64,000 bases of DNA, from positions 1,364,001-1,428,000 of the forward strand of contig JAZBQD010000034.1 in NCBI GenBank assembly GCA_036583965.1, read 5' to 3'. The stretch comes from Prunella strophiata. Taxonomy: Eukaryota; Chordata; Aves; Passeriformes; Prunellidae. Position numbers and translations under genes: made by a program. The notes below the pieces were generated by a model, which was given only the letters and a program-made list of their open reading frames with translations, was not told the origin of the DNA and did not search any database. Below, one piece after another: positions 25,603 through 39,493 of the stretch (the stretch's first letter is position 1; each line of letters opens with the position of its first letter).

Positions 25603-26340
25603 ATCCCAGTGGTCAGTGGTGGACAGGAGAGGGACAGAGCAGGGAGCAGAGGTAACAGTGCACCTGATGTATTTCTGCATCCTCCAGAACCTCCTGAGCC
25701 AGGGTCTTCCTGAACAGCAGCCTCTGCCTCTGAGCCACCTCTACCACATCAACTGGATTTTTCTCATTAATTGGTTTTGGAACAGATCTGGATTTCTGAC
25801 ACCCACAGTATCCCTGAGCAATGAGTTCCCCTGCTTAACTCGCACAGTGCAGGAAAGGCATCACCTCCCATTTCCCCCTTCAGTGTCTCCTCTTTTCTAA
25901 AGGGTCAAAGAACCACCTCAAGGACCCACAAGCCCTTATTAAACCACAGCTGGAGTAGAAGAAAAGCTCCCCGTTTTCATAAGCTAACCTGTGGCCAGAG
26001 CCTCCATCTCTCTCCTGGGATATGGCCAAGCAAAACCAGGCTACAATCAACACCCAGACTCCTGAGCTGGCACACTCAGAGCACAAAGCACAGGCTCAGA
26101 CTCTCTCTGCTCCCACAGCTTGATCTTTGTGCCCTTCTGAACAGTCCCACAGTCATGACCTCAGTCCAGTGTGACCACAACACACAATTCCCTCTCATCT
26201 CAGAACAAACTGCTGCTTTTTACACAAGGAACAGGTTTTTGGGTTTGGTTGAGTTTTTTTTTCAGTTATAAAACAAGCAGCAAAACTAGAATAATGAAAA
26301 ATAGATGCATCCCTCAAACTTTATCTGCAAGCCTGGAAAT

Positions 26341-26373
26341 AAAAAGAAAAAAAAAAAAAAAAGAAAGAGAAAT
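26341..26373. repeat. A-rich low-complexity tract
   Basis: A run of about twenty A, interrupted by g near both ends (aaaaagaaaaa...aagaaagaga). No retroposon body was recognised. Confidence 0.85.
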
Positions 26374-27378
26374 TCAACAAAGCAGTGGCTGAAAGCAAAC
26401 GCACAGTCCCAATAAAAATAGAGCTCACGTGTACCGAGGAGGCTGCTAGCAAATGACAGCACAGCCTCTTTCAAGCCTCCAGCCTCCTGCCTGCCTGGCA
26501 GATGACATCTGCACAACAATTAGCACTTTGCTTCGGTCCCAGGTAGGCAGGAGGAGCCAACATGTGCAACAGGGGGCTCTGGAGTCCTGGAGAGCAGCCT
26601 GCACAGGCTGACATCTCCTTACAGACAGACACATGCAGAGGGCAGGAGAGGATCTCCACACAGAATGTTCTGTGGACACAATGGATTTTCAGAAACAACC
26701 CTTGCAGCCTGTGAAGCAGAAAGGGTGGTCATGGTGACCCCACCTGCACAGGGAATGTTTGCTTGGATTTGAGGGCATCTTTGGGGATCCAGCACGTACA
26801 GCAGCCAGGCAGCAGCAAAACTGGACTGGGAAGGCTACAAATTCCTCTTGTGCAGAGTGGAGGAACTGATTTTTTTCTTAATAATCCTTTTTTGTCAAAA
26901 AAAAATCAGGTACTAGGGAAAGAGCAAAAGGTCAGACTCCGAGAAGTCTCCACTGCTGGCAGTAACCCTCCTGTCAGAGGAGGAGATGTTGCTGGCTGGG
27001 AGGTTCTGCTCCACAGCTCCAGAAATCCCCATCTGCAGCCAGCAGAAACAGCAGCCTGGAGTTGTGCTCCCCATGAGCAGGGACATTCCACTGAGGGCAG
27101 AACTGTGCACAGGAGCTGCACAGCCCTGGGAACACAGCTTCCACAGTCACAGGTGACAGCTCCAAGGAAACCAGCAAGAGGAAGCTGGTTTCATTAATGC
27201 CTCCTGCTGCTGGCAGCGCTCACATCCTGGCACAGAGCCCATGCTGCCCATCCTGTGCCACTCCAACAAATCCACCAGGAGCCTCATCTGAGCTCTGATC
27301 TGCTGCTCCAGGAGAGCATAAGCATCCCAGAGCTCCTCTGCCCCAACATCAGCCTCTGGCTTTGCAATCAGCTAGAAA

Positions 27379-27930
27379 CAGAATTCCAGAATCACTGAGG
27401 TTGGAAGAGACTTCCAAGACCATCGAGGTCAAGCCATGCCCTACACCCACCTTGCCCCCAGCCCAGAGCACTGAGTGCCACCTCCAGGTGTTCCTGGGAC
27501 ACCTCCAGGGATGGGCACTCCAAACCTCCCTGGGCAGTCCCCTGCCAAAACCTGACCACCCTTTCCATGGAGAAATTCCTCCTGATGTCCACCCTGAGCC
27601 TGCCCTGGCAGAGCTTGTAGGCCATTTCCTCTTGTCTTGTCCCTGTTCCCTGGGAGCAGAGCCTGAATCCAACCTGGCTCCACCCTCCTGGAGAAGGGTC
27701 CCCCTGAGCCTCTTTTTCTCCAGGCTGAGCCCCTTTCCCAGCTGCTCTCACAGCACTGACTCTCCAACCCCTCCCAGCTCTGCTCCCATCCCTGGACACA
27801 CTCCAGCCCCTCCAAGTTTTTCTTGCCACTGAGAGCTCAGAACAGGACACAAGATTGGAGGTCCCTCAGCAGTGCCAGCACAGGGAACAGGCACTGTCCT
27901 GGTCCTGCTGCCACCCCAGTGCTGATACAA
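27379..27930 (-). mobile_element. CR1 LINE fragment, about 550 bp
   Basis: The longest clear antisense CR1 in the left half. In order it reads 'cactgaggttggaagagact', tgccacctccaggtgttcctgg, ctttccatggagaaattcctcctga, ctcttgtcttgtccctgttccctgg, tctccaggctgagccc, and ggacacaagattggaggt. This corresponds to the CR1 3' UTR and end of ORF2 read backwards. It gives long spurious frames on both strands (for example 27362-27832). In sense orientation with SIL1. Confidence 0.93.
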
Positions 27931-30900
27931 AAATACCAATTATCTCTAAGAATAAACAATAGCAATAAGCTAATCCTTGTTTTCACCTAGGGATGACCTG
28001 AGGGAGCAGGATTGGCATTACAGCCTTACAAAACTGCCTGCAGATGAACAGACTCAGGCCAGGTTTCTGTCCAGCCAGCCTCACTGAGATGGCAATGGGA
28101 GCACCAGCAGCACACTGTGTGCCTCAGCACAAAGCACCAACAGAGCTCCCTCACTGAGTGCAGGGCACAGATGGAACCTCGAGGAACACAGCCCAGGCAC
28201 CTCCAGCTGAAGCAGGGCACAAAGACCTGCTGGCACTCACAGCCTCTGCGGCTGAATGGGAAGTTTCCTGGGCAACAGCAGCTCAGGGAATGATCTCCAG
28301 CCAGCCCTGCACAGGGGCTGTGGGATTGGAGAGGCTCTCAGGACACAGAGTGCACTCACAGCCCAGATCCCCTTCACACACAATGTCCTTCTAAAGAGGC
28401 ACCCACGGCCCAGCCCACTGTGACAGGCTGAGTGATGTGCAGTGCCACGGAGAAAGAGAAGGAAATGTAGCTGACCTGACCTGCAATTCTCCTCCTCTGA
28501 GCAAGAGGGTCCCCAGATCTGTGAGGAGCACTCATGTTTGCTGGTATGCTACAGACACCTTGGGAGCACCCTGTGGCCAGCTGTCCCTCCTGCTTGATGA
28601 CTGTACAGCTACACCAACAGGAGAAAGAGGAGGCTTGGAGCTGAAACTCAGCCTGTGCCTAGGAGAGGAAAGAGCTGGTGGGCAAAGAGAGGATTATTGG
28701 GAGGCCACAGACTAATGCCCTTCCCCAGTCACTAGCTGGGTCTGCACAATCCTGTGCTTTCAAACAGGACAACCTGCACACACCATCACCAAGGTCAATG
28801 CTCAGGATGATCCTCAGCAGCTCTGCTCCTCCAGGCATCCTCAGGAAATCACCCCCGTGCCTCCAGTGGGTATCCCCAGCCCCACAACAGTGAGAGCCCC
28901 AAGCCCTGCCAGAGGGTCCCACCTGGGCACAAAGCCCCAGCCAGGTAGGCCAGCCCAGGGAGCAGCAGTTGTTTGCAAGCCCCCTCACACCTCCAGGATC
29001 TCAGTGGAGAGGGTGTAGCTATCATACAGACCATTCCATTCATGTCACTTATGAAATTGCTTTAAAAAAAACATTTATTCTTCTTGCTTGCTCCTCATCA
29101 TTTACTCCTACTAGGACTCTGCTCTGGCATGTTAAAAACACTCCTACACAAAGGGAAAAGTTGTGGGAACACCTTCTTGCTGCCTACAGGGAACCCACAC
29201 AGCAAGGAAGCCACACTTTGAGGTTGGCAGGAATAAGCTGGGCTGGCTGGGCCCAGCCTGAGCACGGGCAGCAGCAGGTCCTGCTCCCACCTGCAGCAGA
29301 AGCCCTGCTCCAAACTGGAACCAGCCCTCAGGAGGGAATGGTGACACGGGCACAGGGTGGAGGGGCAGGATAACCATGGCACAAACACATGTTTACAGAG
29401 CTTGGCATCTACCGAGCACTCACACAACCTTTGTAACTGCTGCTAACAAATAATAACAATAAATATTAATAACTGCTCCAGGCTACCTGTGCAGCCATCA
29501 GCTCACATCAGCCCCTCGAGCAGCAGCTTGGCCATGACACCACCCAACACAGCTCTGACAGCAGTGCCAGCTGCCAGGAGCAGGACAGGGATGTGCCCAG
29601 CAGCAGGAGACAGCCCAGCAGTGCCCAGGCACAGCAGGGCAGCTCTTGGCACCAGCAGCTTCACCAGCACTGCCACAGCTCCCCCAAGAGCAGAGGAGAG
29701 GATTGTTGTGCATCACCTGGATAAAGCCAGAAGCGCCCCTTCTTCCCAGCCACAGCAACCCTGACCCTGCTGTTTATACAACTTGCACAGCTTAACACTA
29801 AGCATCAGTTTAGTCTATCATTTAAATTGACTTAATTAATTCATTCAGCAAGCTGCATTCACACAAAACTGCTGCTCTCCAGAGGGCAGGAGCACAGCTT
29901 TGAGCTGGGGTGGTTTGAAGCCTGAGCAAGGCTGCCCTGCCCTCCCCACTGCTCATTAGCAGCTGTGGCACAGGGGCCATGCTCATTAGTGCTGCTGGCA
30001 GAAGGGGCCATGCTCCACCATGGCTCAGCACGACCCCAATTCCACAAGCTGCCTCCCCAGCATCCCTGAGACCCTCCATGCCAAAGAGAGACTGCTGAGT
30101 CCAGGATGGGGGATCTTCTCTGCCAGCATGGAGTGTGCAGAAACAGAGCGTGCCTTGGAGATCAGAGGCTGAATTTATCATTTATTATTTATAAGCAGTG
30201 CATCTATCTGAATTTCTGGCAGCTGTTCTCACAGAGCTCTGCTCTGCCTGCACACCACATGACACTCTCACTCCTCAGAGCTCTGGGGCTGGCAGGCTCC
30301 TTTGGGCCCACACCAGAGCGCTGGTGCTGATCTGCTCCAATTTAGGACTTTAGGACTTGCCTGGAGATGAGAGATGCACAGAGACCTTCAGGACAAACAT
30401 CTTTCTGAAAGCTGTCATGCTGCCTGACCTCAGTTACATGAAACAGCTTTTCCCTTCCTCCTCACCTCCCCACCACCCCAAATCCCAGCCAAAAACACCT
30501 CTCGTCCTGCCTGTACCTATTCTCTTCTCCCACTCCTTGCTGCAATTTCCCATGCACAGCACATACAACAAGTGATGTTTTCTCCCCCCACTCAGATCTA
30601 TCCTTTCCATCAGTTCCTATTTGCAAGGTGACACCTTGCCTCACACCACCCCAGGAGTCTCCCAGCATTCCGTGTGTTTTTATCCCCTCTGCTTTCCCAA
30701 GCCTGGAGAATCTAACAGGAAAGAAAGCACATGCTGCACTAACAAGGTCCCAGAGAATGCTGATGTCCCACTGCAGCTGGGCCCACGAATTACCAAAGAT
30801 TTAACTGGCCTGTTCCAGCCTCTCTGGAAACAGCTTTTTGTATTTTCCAAGTTCCTGCTGTTCACCCATGGTTCTCATAAGGAATAACGACCTCCTTCCC

Positions 30901-33000
30901 CTGTCAGATGCCAGCTTCCCTATAAAGAAACTCAATTAAGAGGTTAAGAAACCATGAAAAATTCCTGCTCAGTGTTTACACTGAGCAGAAATTACAGAAA
31001 ATCCAGTGGTGATGGATCCAGCACACGACTCCCACAGCAGCACCCACACCACACTGCCTGCCCAGCACAACCATCCCTGCCCCTGGCTGTAGCTCAGCCT
31101 GTCCCAGCCAGGAGCCCCAGCTCAGCTTGCAGGTTTCCCATGAGGATTACCAAGCCAAGGAACCCCTGCCACTCCCTGCAGAGCACCTGGCACAGAGGTG
31201 TCCCAACAGTGGGCACCCGAAGGACTCCTCCAGCTGCCCTATCGATCCGCCAGGAACCGTGAGCTGTGAGCTTTATGAAAAATGCATTTTCTCACCTCTC
31301 CACAGAGCTCCAGTTGGTGGTGACAGCTCTGACTCCCCATGACAACCCAGGGGACAGGGAGCAGCAGGGAGCAGGATGGCACACAGGCAGCAAACGTGGG
31401 GTTTGCCCGCTGCGTGCTCTGGATATGTGGTCAGGAATAACATGGCAGAGCAGCTGGTGGACTGACTGCATGGCATGCCTGGCTGGATGTCCAGCCCTGA
31501 CTCGGCTCCCACGTTTCCAGTTTTGTGGCAAGCTCCCAGCTGAAAAGGCAGAGGCCACTGGGACCCACCTTGTGGGTCAAACCCAATCAGGAGCTGCCAG
31601 ACTGGCATCAAAACCTGAGATAAAGCCCTAACAAGTCAATCTCAAACTCCTCCCTGAAGGGGAATAAGGAGCTCTCCGGGAATGAACACAACCTGCTGCC
31701 ACACAGGTCCCCTCAGGACCAGTCCTCACTTTGCCCCCAGTCCCTGCATCAATCTGGACACGTCAATCCCCACGCTGGGGCTCAGCTGCTCCATTCCCAA
31801 CACAGACACCACGGTTACAAACACTGAGGTCAGCAGCAATATCTTCCTGTGCTTGCATGAAAGGCTTGATGCAAGCTTGCTTTTTCCTTCCCTGCACTGG
31901 TCCTTTCTCAGTGGTTGCAGAGGATGCCTTTGTTAAGCAATTAAATAAGCCCTGGGACAGGAATGAGCACGAAGGCAGAGCTGAGAGACTGCCAGACCCA
32001 TCCTCCAGAATTTACTCCTGTGGTGGTTGCCATTTCTCTATCCAGGTATTTCCCCCCAAGACTGAAAAGCAACTCTTGCTCCCCAACCATCAAAGCTTCC
32101 CCAGGACAAAGCCAAAGCAGAACAGCCAGCCACTGCAGGCAGCATTCCTTCAACAGGGTTTTTCCTAAGGAAATTTAAATTAAAATGAGCCCGAAGGGCT
32201 GCAAATGCAGAAGCAAATGCACAGACACAGAAAGCTGAAAGAGAACATAATTCCTTCCCTCTCCTGTTCTTCATCTGCCACTCCTGCTTTGGGGAATGGT
32301 TTGTTGCCTTTTAGAGCTATTTTAGACGTTACTTGCAGCAATGTATGGAGAAAACAGTTGAAATGTGATGGTGCAGCATTCTTTTTAATTAAGCAATCCC
32401 TCAGGCACAACAGAATAGCTCCAGTCAAGCCCAGGACACTGCAGGTCTGCCTCCTTGCGGGGAGATGCTGGCCCCTCTCCTCCAGCAGAGCAGAAGGTCT
32501 CCCAGACCCTCTGGAGCTCTGCTGTCAGATGGCCCAGATCTTCTGCAGGGTTTGTGTCCTTCCTGCTGCCATCCTGCCTTTTTGCCCCATCAACCTCTGA
32601 CAAGCAGAGCTTTGATCCCCCAAGCAACTCCTGGTTCAGGGACCTGCTTTCCTTCTGCTGCCCAAACACGAAGAACATGGAACTGGAGCTCCCCAGCACC
32701 TCAGCTTCAGACGGGAAGGCTTTGATGTGGCACTGAGTGCCTGGATCTGAGATTCCTCTGGTTCTCTTCAAACAGCAGCAGAGCCACAGCTTGTGATCCA
32801 TGCAAAAGAGCATTTTCCTTGGGAATGGAAGTCATGCCAGCGTTCATCTCCACCTTGTCATGGCAGAACAAGCTGCATCAGTGCTTCAAAGAGCTCCTCA
32901 GCCTTAAATCCTTATAAAACGTTGACTGAGTGGAGAACCTGTCTCTGGATGTCTCATGAATCCCAGCAGAGGTTATGAAACAGCTTTGCTGTGACTGCCT

Positions 33001-33060
33001 GCACTGCCACGGGACCCCGCGCGCACCACTGGGACCGCGGCACCATCGCGCCACAGGGCT
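33001..33060. other. Small CpG-dense patch
   Basis: gggaccccgcgcgcaccact and gaccgcggcaccatcgcgcc lie in otherwise CpG-poor DNA. There are about eight CpG in 45 bp, too short for a CpG island. It may be an unmethylated regulatory spot or a remnant of a GC-rich insertion. No function is visible. Confidence 0.4.
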
Positions 33061-34561
33061 CCCCTCACAGGGAAGGCTCTGCTGCCCCTGACAGCAGGGA
33101 GATCTGCACTGATGGCTTATGGAGAGAGAATTAAAGAGCTAGTAAAGCTCCCAGGTCCCTCCTGGGCTCCATGACCAGGCTCCCTGCTCCTCAGAGCTGT
33201 GGGGTTCACTCAGGAGCAGTACTTTTAGCTCCATCCCCATTGCTCCTCAGCCACAGCACTCCAGGAGAAGAACAGAGATGTGTTCTGAGTGGGTTTCCTC
33301 CACAATTTTCTCTTCCAAGGGACAATTACTCTGTTTATAACCTCAATACCTTCCAGTCAATGCACTGTTTCTCATCTGGAGCTCAGACCAACAGCAGGAG
33401 ATCCAGACACTCAAAAGGAAAATCCTTTTGGTGAGACACCCTATAAAGAGCCACTCCATGGACTGGCATATCTCAATAGCTGAGCAGCACTGGTCCACAG
33501 AGGGTTCCTCCTTTGACAGTCCTGGCTGTCACTACACCTGCTGGCTCTGCAAACAACCAAGCAGCAGCCAAAGGACACAGGGACTGTCACTCTCCATGTC
33601 TTGGTGTTTGCTGTGAGATGATTGGCAGAGCCAAGAGCTTGAAATCTGCTGTCAGAGTGAGCAGCAGGCTGTTCCCACACACACCCTCAGCTCTGATCAA
33701 AGAGGCACCTGCAGCACTTTCCTCCCTGCTGTGAGACACCAGAACATCCTGAGCAGCTGCCTGTGCATCCTGGTGGTGCCATGGCAGGTGAGGACATAGC
33801 ACATCCACCACAGGTCTGCCAGACCATGTCTGTACATGTCTGAGCTTCTGCCACGATGACCACAGCCCTCAGCTGTCCCCTCCTGCACACACATTTTATC
33901 CCCAGCTGTTCTGCAGAGCTCCTCCATCAGCTGCCATCTAAATGAAGCTGCTCTGTGAATCCAGGCTGTTTCAGTGACAGCCTCCACAGTGACTTCCAGT
34001 GACCACACACGTCACATGTCAAGACAAGTTTTGGCACTGACCCCAATGAGGGAGTGAGAAATCTCCAAGCACCCAGAGGCAGGCAGGGGCAGTTCCTCAT
34101 ATGTCAAAGGGAGCAGCAGTGGGAACAGGGCCACATGTTTTCTGAGGCAAGGACCCTGTCATTTATGGAACAAACGGTACATTTATTGTGCTATTCAGGA
34201 AGAAATAATAACTACAGTGGCCTCCAGTCTCCAGCTCTTTTAAGTCTGTACTTAAAGAAAGAGCAAAAAAAGACCAAAGCAAACAAGGCTTCCACAAAAC
34301 CCTCTGAACTGGCTTTTAGCTGCTGGACAAAAGCGTGGCAGCAGGAACTGCTCTGCATTGTCCCCTCTCGTTCCTGTTGCGTAACAGCCCCGGCACTGCA
34401 GGCAGAGCCCGGCAGCAGCAAAGCCCTGCTCGGTGCTGGAGCTGCCCTGACCTCAGCTCCTGCCTCACCACTGCTCCAGGTGTGCTCCAGGTGTGCCTGG
34501 CTGCCCTGGCACGTGCTGCCTGCTGGGTTTGTTCATCCCAGGGAGCCACCCCGGGCACCTG

Positions 34562-35053
34562 TGATGCCATGACAATTTTTTGCCTTTTCTTTTATATACC
34601 TTTTATGTATTCTCAATGCCCTTAATATGCACATTTGTAATTCCTTAAGTCTGATAACTTAGCATTAACCTGGCATTCTGTTAGGCCAGAAAACCAAACA
34701 TCCTAAAGGCCTCGCAGCTGGAGGCCGGAAAACCCTACGCTATCTTGGGAAACCAAGGTCCCCTCTAAAATACATCCTGTAAACTAAAACTAAGCCCATC
34801 TAGTGAGGAATACTTCAAAATAGGAAGATATCATGCTATTCCTCCAAGCCTCTCATTGAGGCATCTTTGTTAAAAATGCTAATTTGCAAGGTCTATAAAA
34901 TTGTATATGTGATCCACTGTGTGTGTGCATTTCGAGGCATTCCACTTCGGTGAAGTGGTGCACCATAAAGATCCTTATTAAATACCAAGATAAAAACCCT
35001 TTATCCCCTAACTGTGCCTGACTCTTCATTTTAAGACCAAGGAAAAGGCATCA
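34562..35053 (+). mobile_element. Solo LTR, 492 bp, ERV1-like, with 4-bp target-site duplication
   Basis: The element starts TGATGCC and ends GGCATCA (perfect 7-bp inverted ends). It is flanked by CCTG on both sides (34558-34561 and 35054-35057); a 4-bp duplication is typical of gammaretrovirus-like ERV1 integrations. A TATA box (tataaaa) lies at 34894-34900 and an ATTAAA polyadenylation signal at 34977-34982, about 80 bp downstream. That is the usual U3-R spacing and fixes plus orientation. No internal viral genes. Short termini make the exact ends slightly uncertain. Antisense to SIL1. Confidence 0.8.
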
Positions 35054-38000
35054 CCTGGTAGGCTCTGCATGCCCAAGGGCATCCAGCAGCAGCACCCAGG
35101 GCTACATGCACAGCTCCAGGATGATCTCCCAGGAGCACGTTCCCAGCACACACAACTCTCTGTCTCATCAGGCACTCAGCCCTGGTTCAGAGGAGATTTA
35201 CAGAGGTTTTTTTTTCTCTTGGAAGCAATAATAGATGGACAGCAGGAAAGGGAAGAAATTAATGAACAAGTAATCATTCCCAAAGTTGCAAATAGGAGCA
35301 ATTCCTCACTCTGAGACAACTCTGGAAAACAAGATTAAAATGCTTAGGGGACATATTCTGAAAACTGCAGGTAATAGAACAGATAAAATGTATTTACACT
35401 ATCTCACAGGGGACATGTACTTTTTATTCTGCTGAGGAATGTAATATTCTGCTGCTCGTTGCAGAGCTAAAAGGGTGTCCTAAAAAAGGAACTTAACAAA
35501 TCGTTTTTAATGGCAACTGGGTCTGGTTCCAGAGCACAGGTTCTCCTCTGCCCCGCAGCCAACACACCACTGGGAGCCACAACCAGCACCTGCAGACACA
35601 CCCAGCACACAAACATCATTAATAATCCAGTGCCCACAGCACCATTACCAACCAGCAGAAGGGAGGCTGGGCTGGCAGGGGGGGGGTCAAAGCAACGCTC
35701 TCTGTGCTGATGCTTCCTAAGAGGAGGAGGCAGGGCTGCCTTCCTCCACCTCCCAGCGCCCGCAGAGCCACGGCTGCCAGCGAACAGACTGCGCCTCAAG
35801 TAGCCGCCAGCAGAAACAATTTGTCATGTGTCAGATCAAATAAACTCTTATGAGGCCACTGTGCTCCCTGAAGCAGACGGCTGCCAAACTCCAAAGGAGA
35901 AATCCAAGGAAGCGAGCCGGCCGGTGTCAGCCCCGAGTGCTCGTGGAGCCCAGCACACCTCTTGTTGGGAGACATCAGCCCCCATGCCAGGCAGCCACCA
36001 GCAGTTCCCACGAGGAACAAGGATTTGGTGTTTAAATTATCACTCTGCATAGTCCAGAAACTCCACATTCCTCATCCCGTGGCACAGCACCTCGCTCATC
36101 CCAGGGAGGCCTGAGGAAGGCTGGTATCTGTCAGGTGTCTGAAATGGGCTGCAATGGATTATCACTTGTCTGTGCAAGTGCTTCTTCCCTCCCAGCCAGC
36201 ACATGCTCTCCTGCTACAAGAATTCCCTCAAAACTGAATTACAGATTACTAACTTTTCATTTTAAATAATCCTGGAGACTTTTTTTTTTTGTTCATTCCC
36301 AAGCACCACTGCAGTTTGCCATGCATTGGGCTTGTGCCCTTGCGTTGAGGCCCCTCACAGGTCCCGTTTGCTGTGCAGTCCTGCAAGAACCACTAAAGCA
36401 TGGGGCCCAGGCATGTCATTGTCTGTGACCCTGCTGGGCAGAACAAACCCCTAAAGCTGCTGTGGGCACTTCAACAAGAATAAATCATGCCAGCAGTACT
36501 GTGAGGATCTCAAATCACTCACCTGCTCCTGCAAAGACCAGGCTCAAGCACTCCCCAGTCTGCACAGAGGGCACATCCCTCAGCCCAGGGCTCAGCTGCT
36601 GGCTCCAGATGTTCCAGTGTTCTCCATCTGGGAGCAGCCACCTGAGCCCTGCCATAGCCAGGAAAGCCACTCCTACAGATGATGGATAATGGCCCCATAA
36701 AAGTGAGTCTGCAAGAGGCCTGAGGTTCCTGGCTAGAAGGAGATTAGTTTATGGCAAAGTGAGAGCAGCCAAAAGGAGAAAGGCAGGAGATGCAAAGGAA
36801 GGACAGGAGAAGCTGGAGGTGTTGCTTCAGGTCACCAAAAAGCAACCTCCTGCCCCAAACCCCAGCAACAGAACCTTGACACTGCCTATCAACAAAAATA
36901 AGTGAGCAAATGGGAAATCTGGAAATCTGGCAGCCTAAAGCAAGGAACAAGGGAAGAACAAGGAATCAGGCACAGGGCATTAGCAGGACCAGTACAAACC
37001 TCAGCTGTGTGGGGTTTTTCCAGTTCACTTAAAGAGCATCCGGTGCCCTGATGACGAGTTATATTTATACCCTCTTTTATCTGTACCAGGACTCCTCTCC
37101 AGCCACAGGGAGCACAGGACCCCATCCATTGTTCCAGGAGCCTCTCACCCAGCTCAGAACACAACACTCAGCTGGCCCAGGCACCAGGAGAGCTGCAAAG
37201 GACTCACAGAGCTGCTTCCAGCAAGGAGCAAACACAGGCTGTGCCTGCAACGCAGGAAGTGTTACACCGAGATCCCGGGGAGGAGGAGGAGGTTACAGAC
37301 TCCAGTCTGTCATTTCCAGCCATGCTTTTCTGGCACTTACAGCTGCACAGACATCAGGAGTCAGGTTCCCACAGCCTTTGCATGCTCCAGTTTCCAGCCA
37401 GCAGCTCTCTGGACTGTGATCCAGCCCAGCTCAGTGGTGGAAAGCAGTGCCAGCTCCAGGCACAGCCCTTGCCCCCAGCCTTTGAAGGCAGGTTAAGTAG
37501 GCAAAGCTTTAGGCATCAACCCAGGACATGGCTTGAACTCACATCTCTGAATGGAGACTCTTCCTCTGAAAAATTAATGCTTTTTTCAGCTCTCTGCCTT
37601 TGAGACATTTCTGAGAGAATCAAAGGGCTGGAGTGCAGTGGGAGTCACACTTGCAATGGGATCCACAGCAAACTCTGGTTCTGTTCCTGAACAATGGTAA
37701 ATTCTCCAGACACCTGGAGAAACCAAATCTGCCTCAGCCACCCCATCTCACCCTGCTCCTCAAATCTGAACAAAGGAGCCCATTTACAGCACCAGTGACA
37801 AATTTCTTTACCCAAGAACACGTGTCCAAGTGCCATGCTGTGAGTACGAGGATGGTTCCCAGAAGCCTCCTGCTGATGTGGAACACTCTTCCCAAGCTTC
37901 CCCACATTCACTCTGTACTTGATTACCCCATGCTTGCTGGGAGAAGAGGAACAAAATGCACTCCAAAGCCACTTGCTGATTTCTGATTTGAGTACAACCA

Positions 38001-39382
38001 TGGCAGCAACACCATTTTCCCCTCCCTTTCCAAGGCTGGCACATGCCATGTCCAGTTCCCAGAGACAGGAACCTCACACCCAGCCCTTCTGTTCTGTCAC
38101 CCTCAGGAGGGCCCATCTGGAGGAGCCATCACACACTAGGTACCAACACAGTATTCAAAACTACATCCAGAACTTGCAGAAGCACTTAGATCACCCACAG
38201 CTCCTGCTGGAAATTTTCCACAATGTAAGAGTTTATTTTGTGGACAGGAAGAGAGCAAGAAAATTAATTAAGGCAGAGTAAGAAGAAAAAACTCCTCCTG
38301 AAGTGAGTTAACTACACTAAAGCAGCAGTTGTGAGCAGGCCAAGTCCATTTTAAGGGCTATACATTTTCACTTCCACAGTCTTGAAAAGGAAAATGAAGA
38401 GACTTTGTTCTGTATGCATATTGTCCACCATTTGTTATTGTCTGTCTATTGATGCTCAGTTGAAAAACAAAATTTAATTAAACCCCACAGTACTGCATTG
38501 CCTGCCTTTGAAATATGCCTGCATTAGTGGATCATTACAGTAAATGAAATACAGCTTCATATCGGATTTTTCAAATAACGTCCTAAAACTGTTACAAATT
38601 AAATAATACTCCTGCAGAGAGAATTAGGAGACAGTGTTTTTAGCAAGGGCAAAGAGATGTTTACAGATCAAGTCTGGAATGAGATGTGGAGGCAATGAGG
38701 CAGAGAGGTGCCACAGGGCTCTTCCAGACCTTGTTGGGAGGGTTCTGTGTACCAGAAACTAGACAAGGAAAGAGTGTGCCAGAGCCAGGCACACGTTCCC
38801 CAAACCCCCAAGAATGTCTCCATGACCAGACCAGGGTTTTGGGGTGTGCTCAATCCAGAGAGGTGTTTCTGCATGAGAGAGAGCTCACTGCAGCCACACT
38901 ACCCTTCACATCCTCTGCAAACCCGGCCGAAGCAGCAGCAGCCATGGGAAGTGAAGCCTCATAACCACTTGAAGCACTGAAAGCCTGGACACTCACTGGC
39001 CAAGGAAAGGGATGCACGAAGGTGCTGTTGTGGCAGGATCAGAAATACATTCACAGGGAGGAGAAAAGCAACAGGAGCTTTGTTATCTTGGGGTAAATAA
39101 AAGCACAAGTGGGTCAGTGAGTCAGCATTGGGCACAGTGGCAACGCCTGATGTGGAACACAGCAAAGCAGGTGAATATTGCATGAGCCTCACAACTTTGG
39201 CTTCAAGAGATCTTCTCCTTAATATCACCTGGGCTGATGCCAAGTGTTCTTTGACAATTTATTTATTCCAAGAAATCATTTTCCCTACATAAGAGGAGCC
39301 CTTTACCGCATCCTTCTTCACATGAGCTGGGAAAAGGCTGCGCCCTGCAGCTCCTGTGGTGCATCACCATGGAGATGAGGCC

Positions 39383-39402
39383 AACACACACACACACACA
39401 CA
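39383..39402. repeat. (CA)n microsatellite
   Basis: About ten uninterrupted ca dinucleotides. Confidence 0.95.
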
Positions 39403-39424
39403 CTGACTCCAGCAAGAAGGCAAA

Positions 39425-39493
39425 CCTCCCCAAGGGAAAAGGCTGGACCTCCCCAAGGGAAAAGGCTGGACCTCCCCAAGGGAAAAGGCTGGA
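39425..39493. repeat. 23-bp tandem repeat, three exact copies
   Basis: Three perfect head-to-tail copies of a unit beginning cctccccaagggaaaaggct, followed by a partial fourth. They lie 22 bp after the (CA)n tract. Perfect identity suggests recent expansion. Confidence 0.92.

Noticed and set aside
27362..27850. Open frames of 124-156 codons on both strands
   Set aside because: They cover an antisense CR1 fragment, and openness on both strands reflects its composition.
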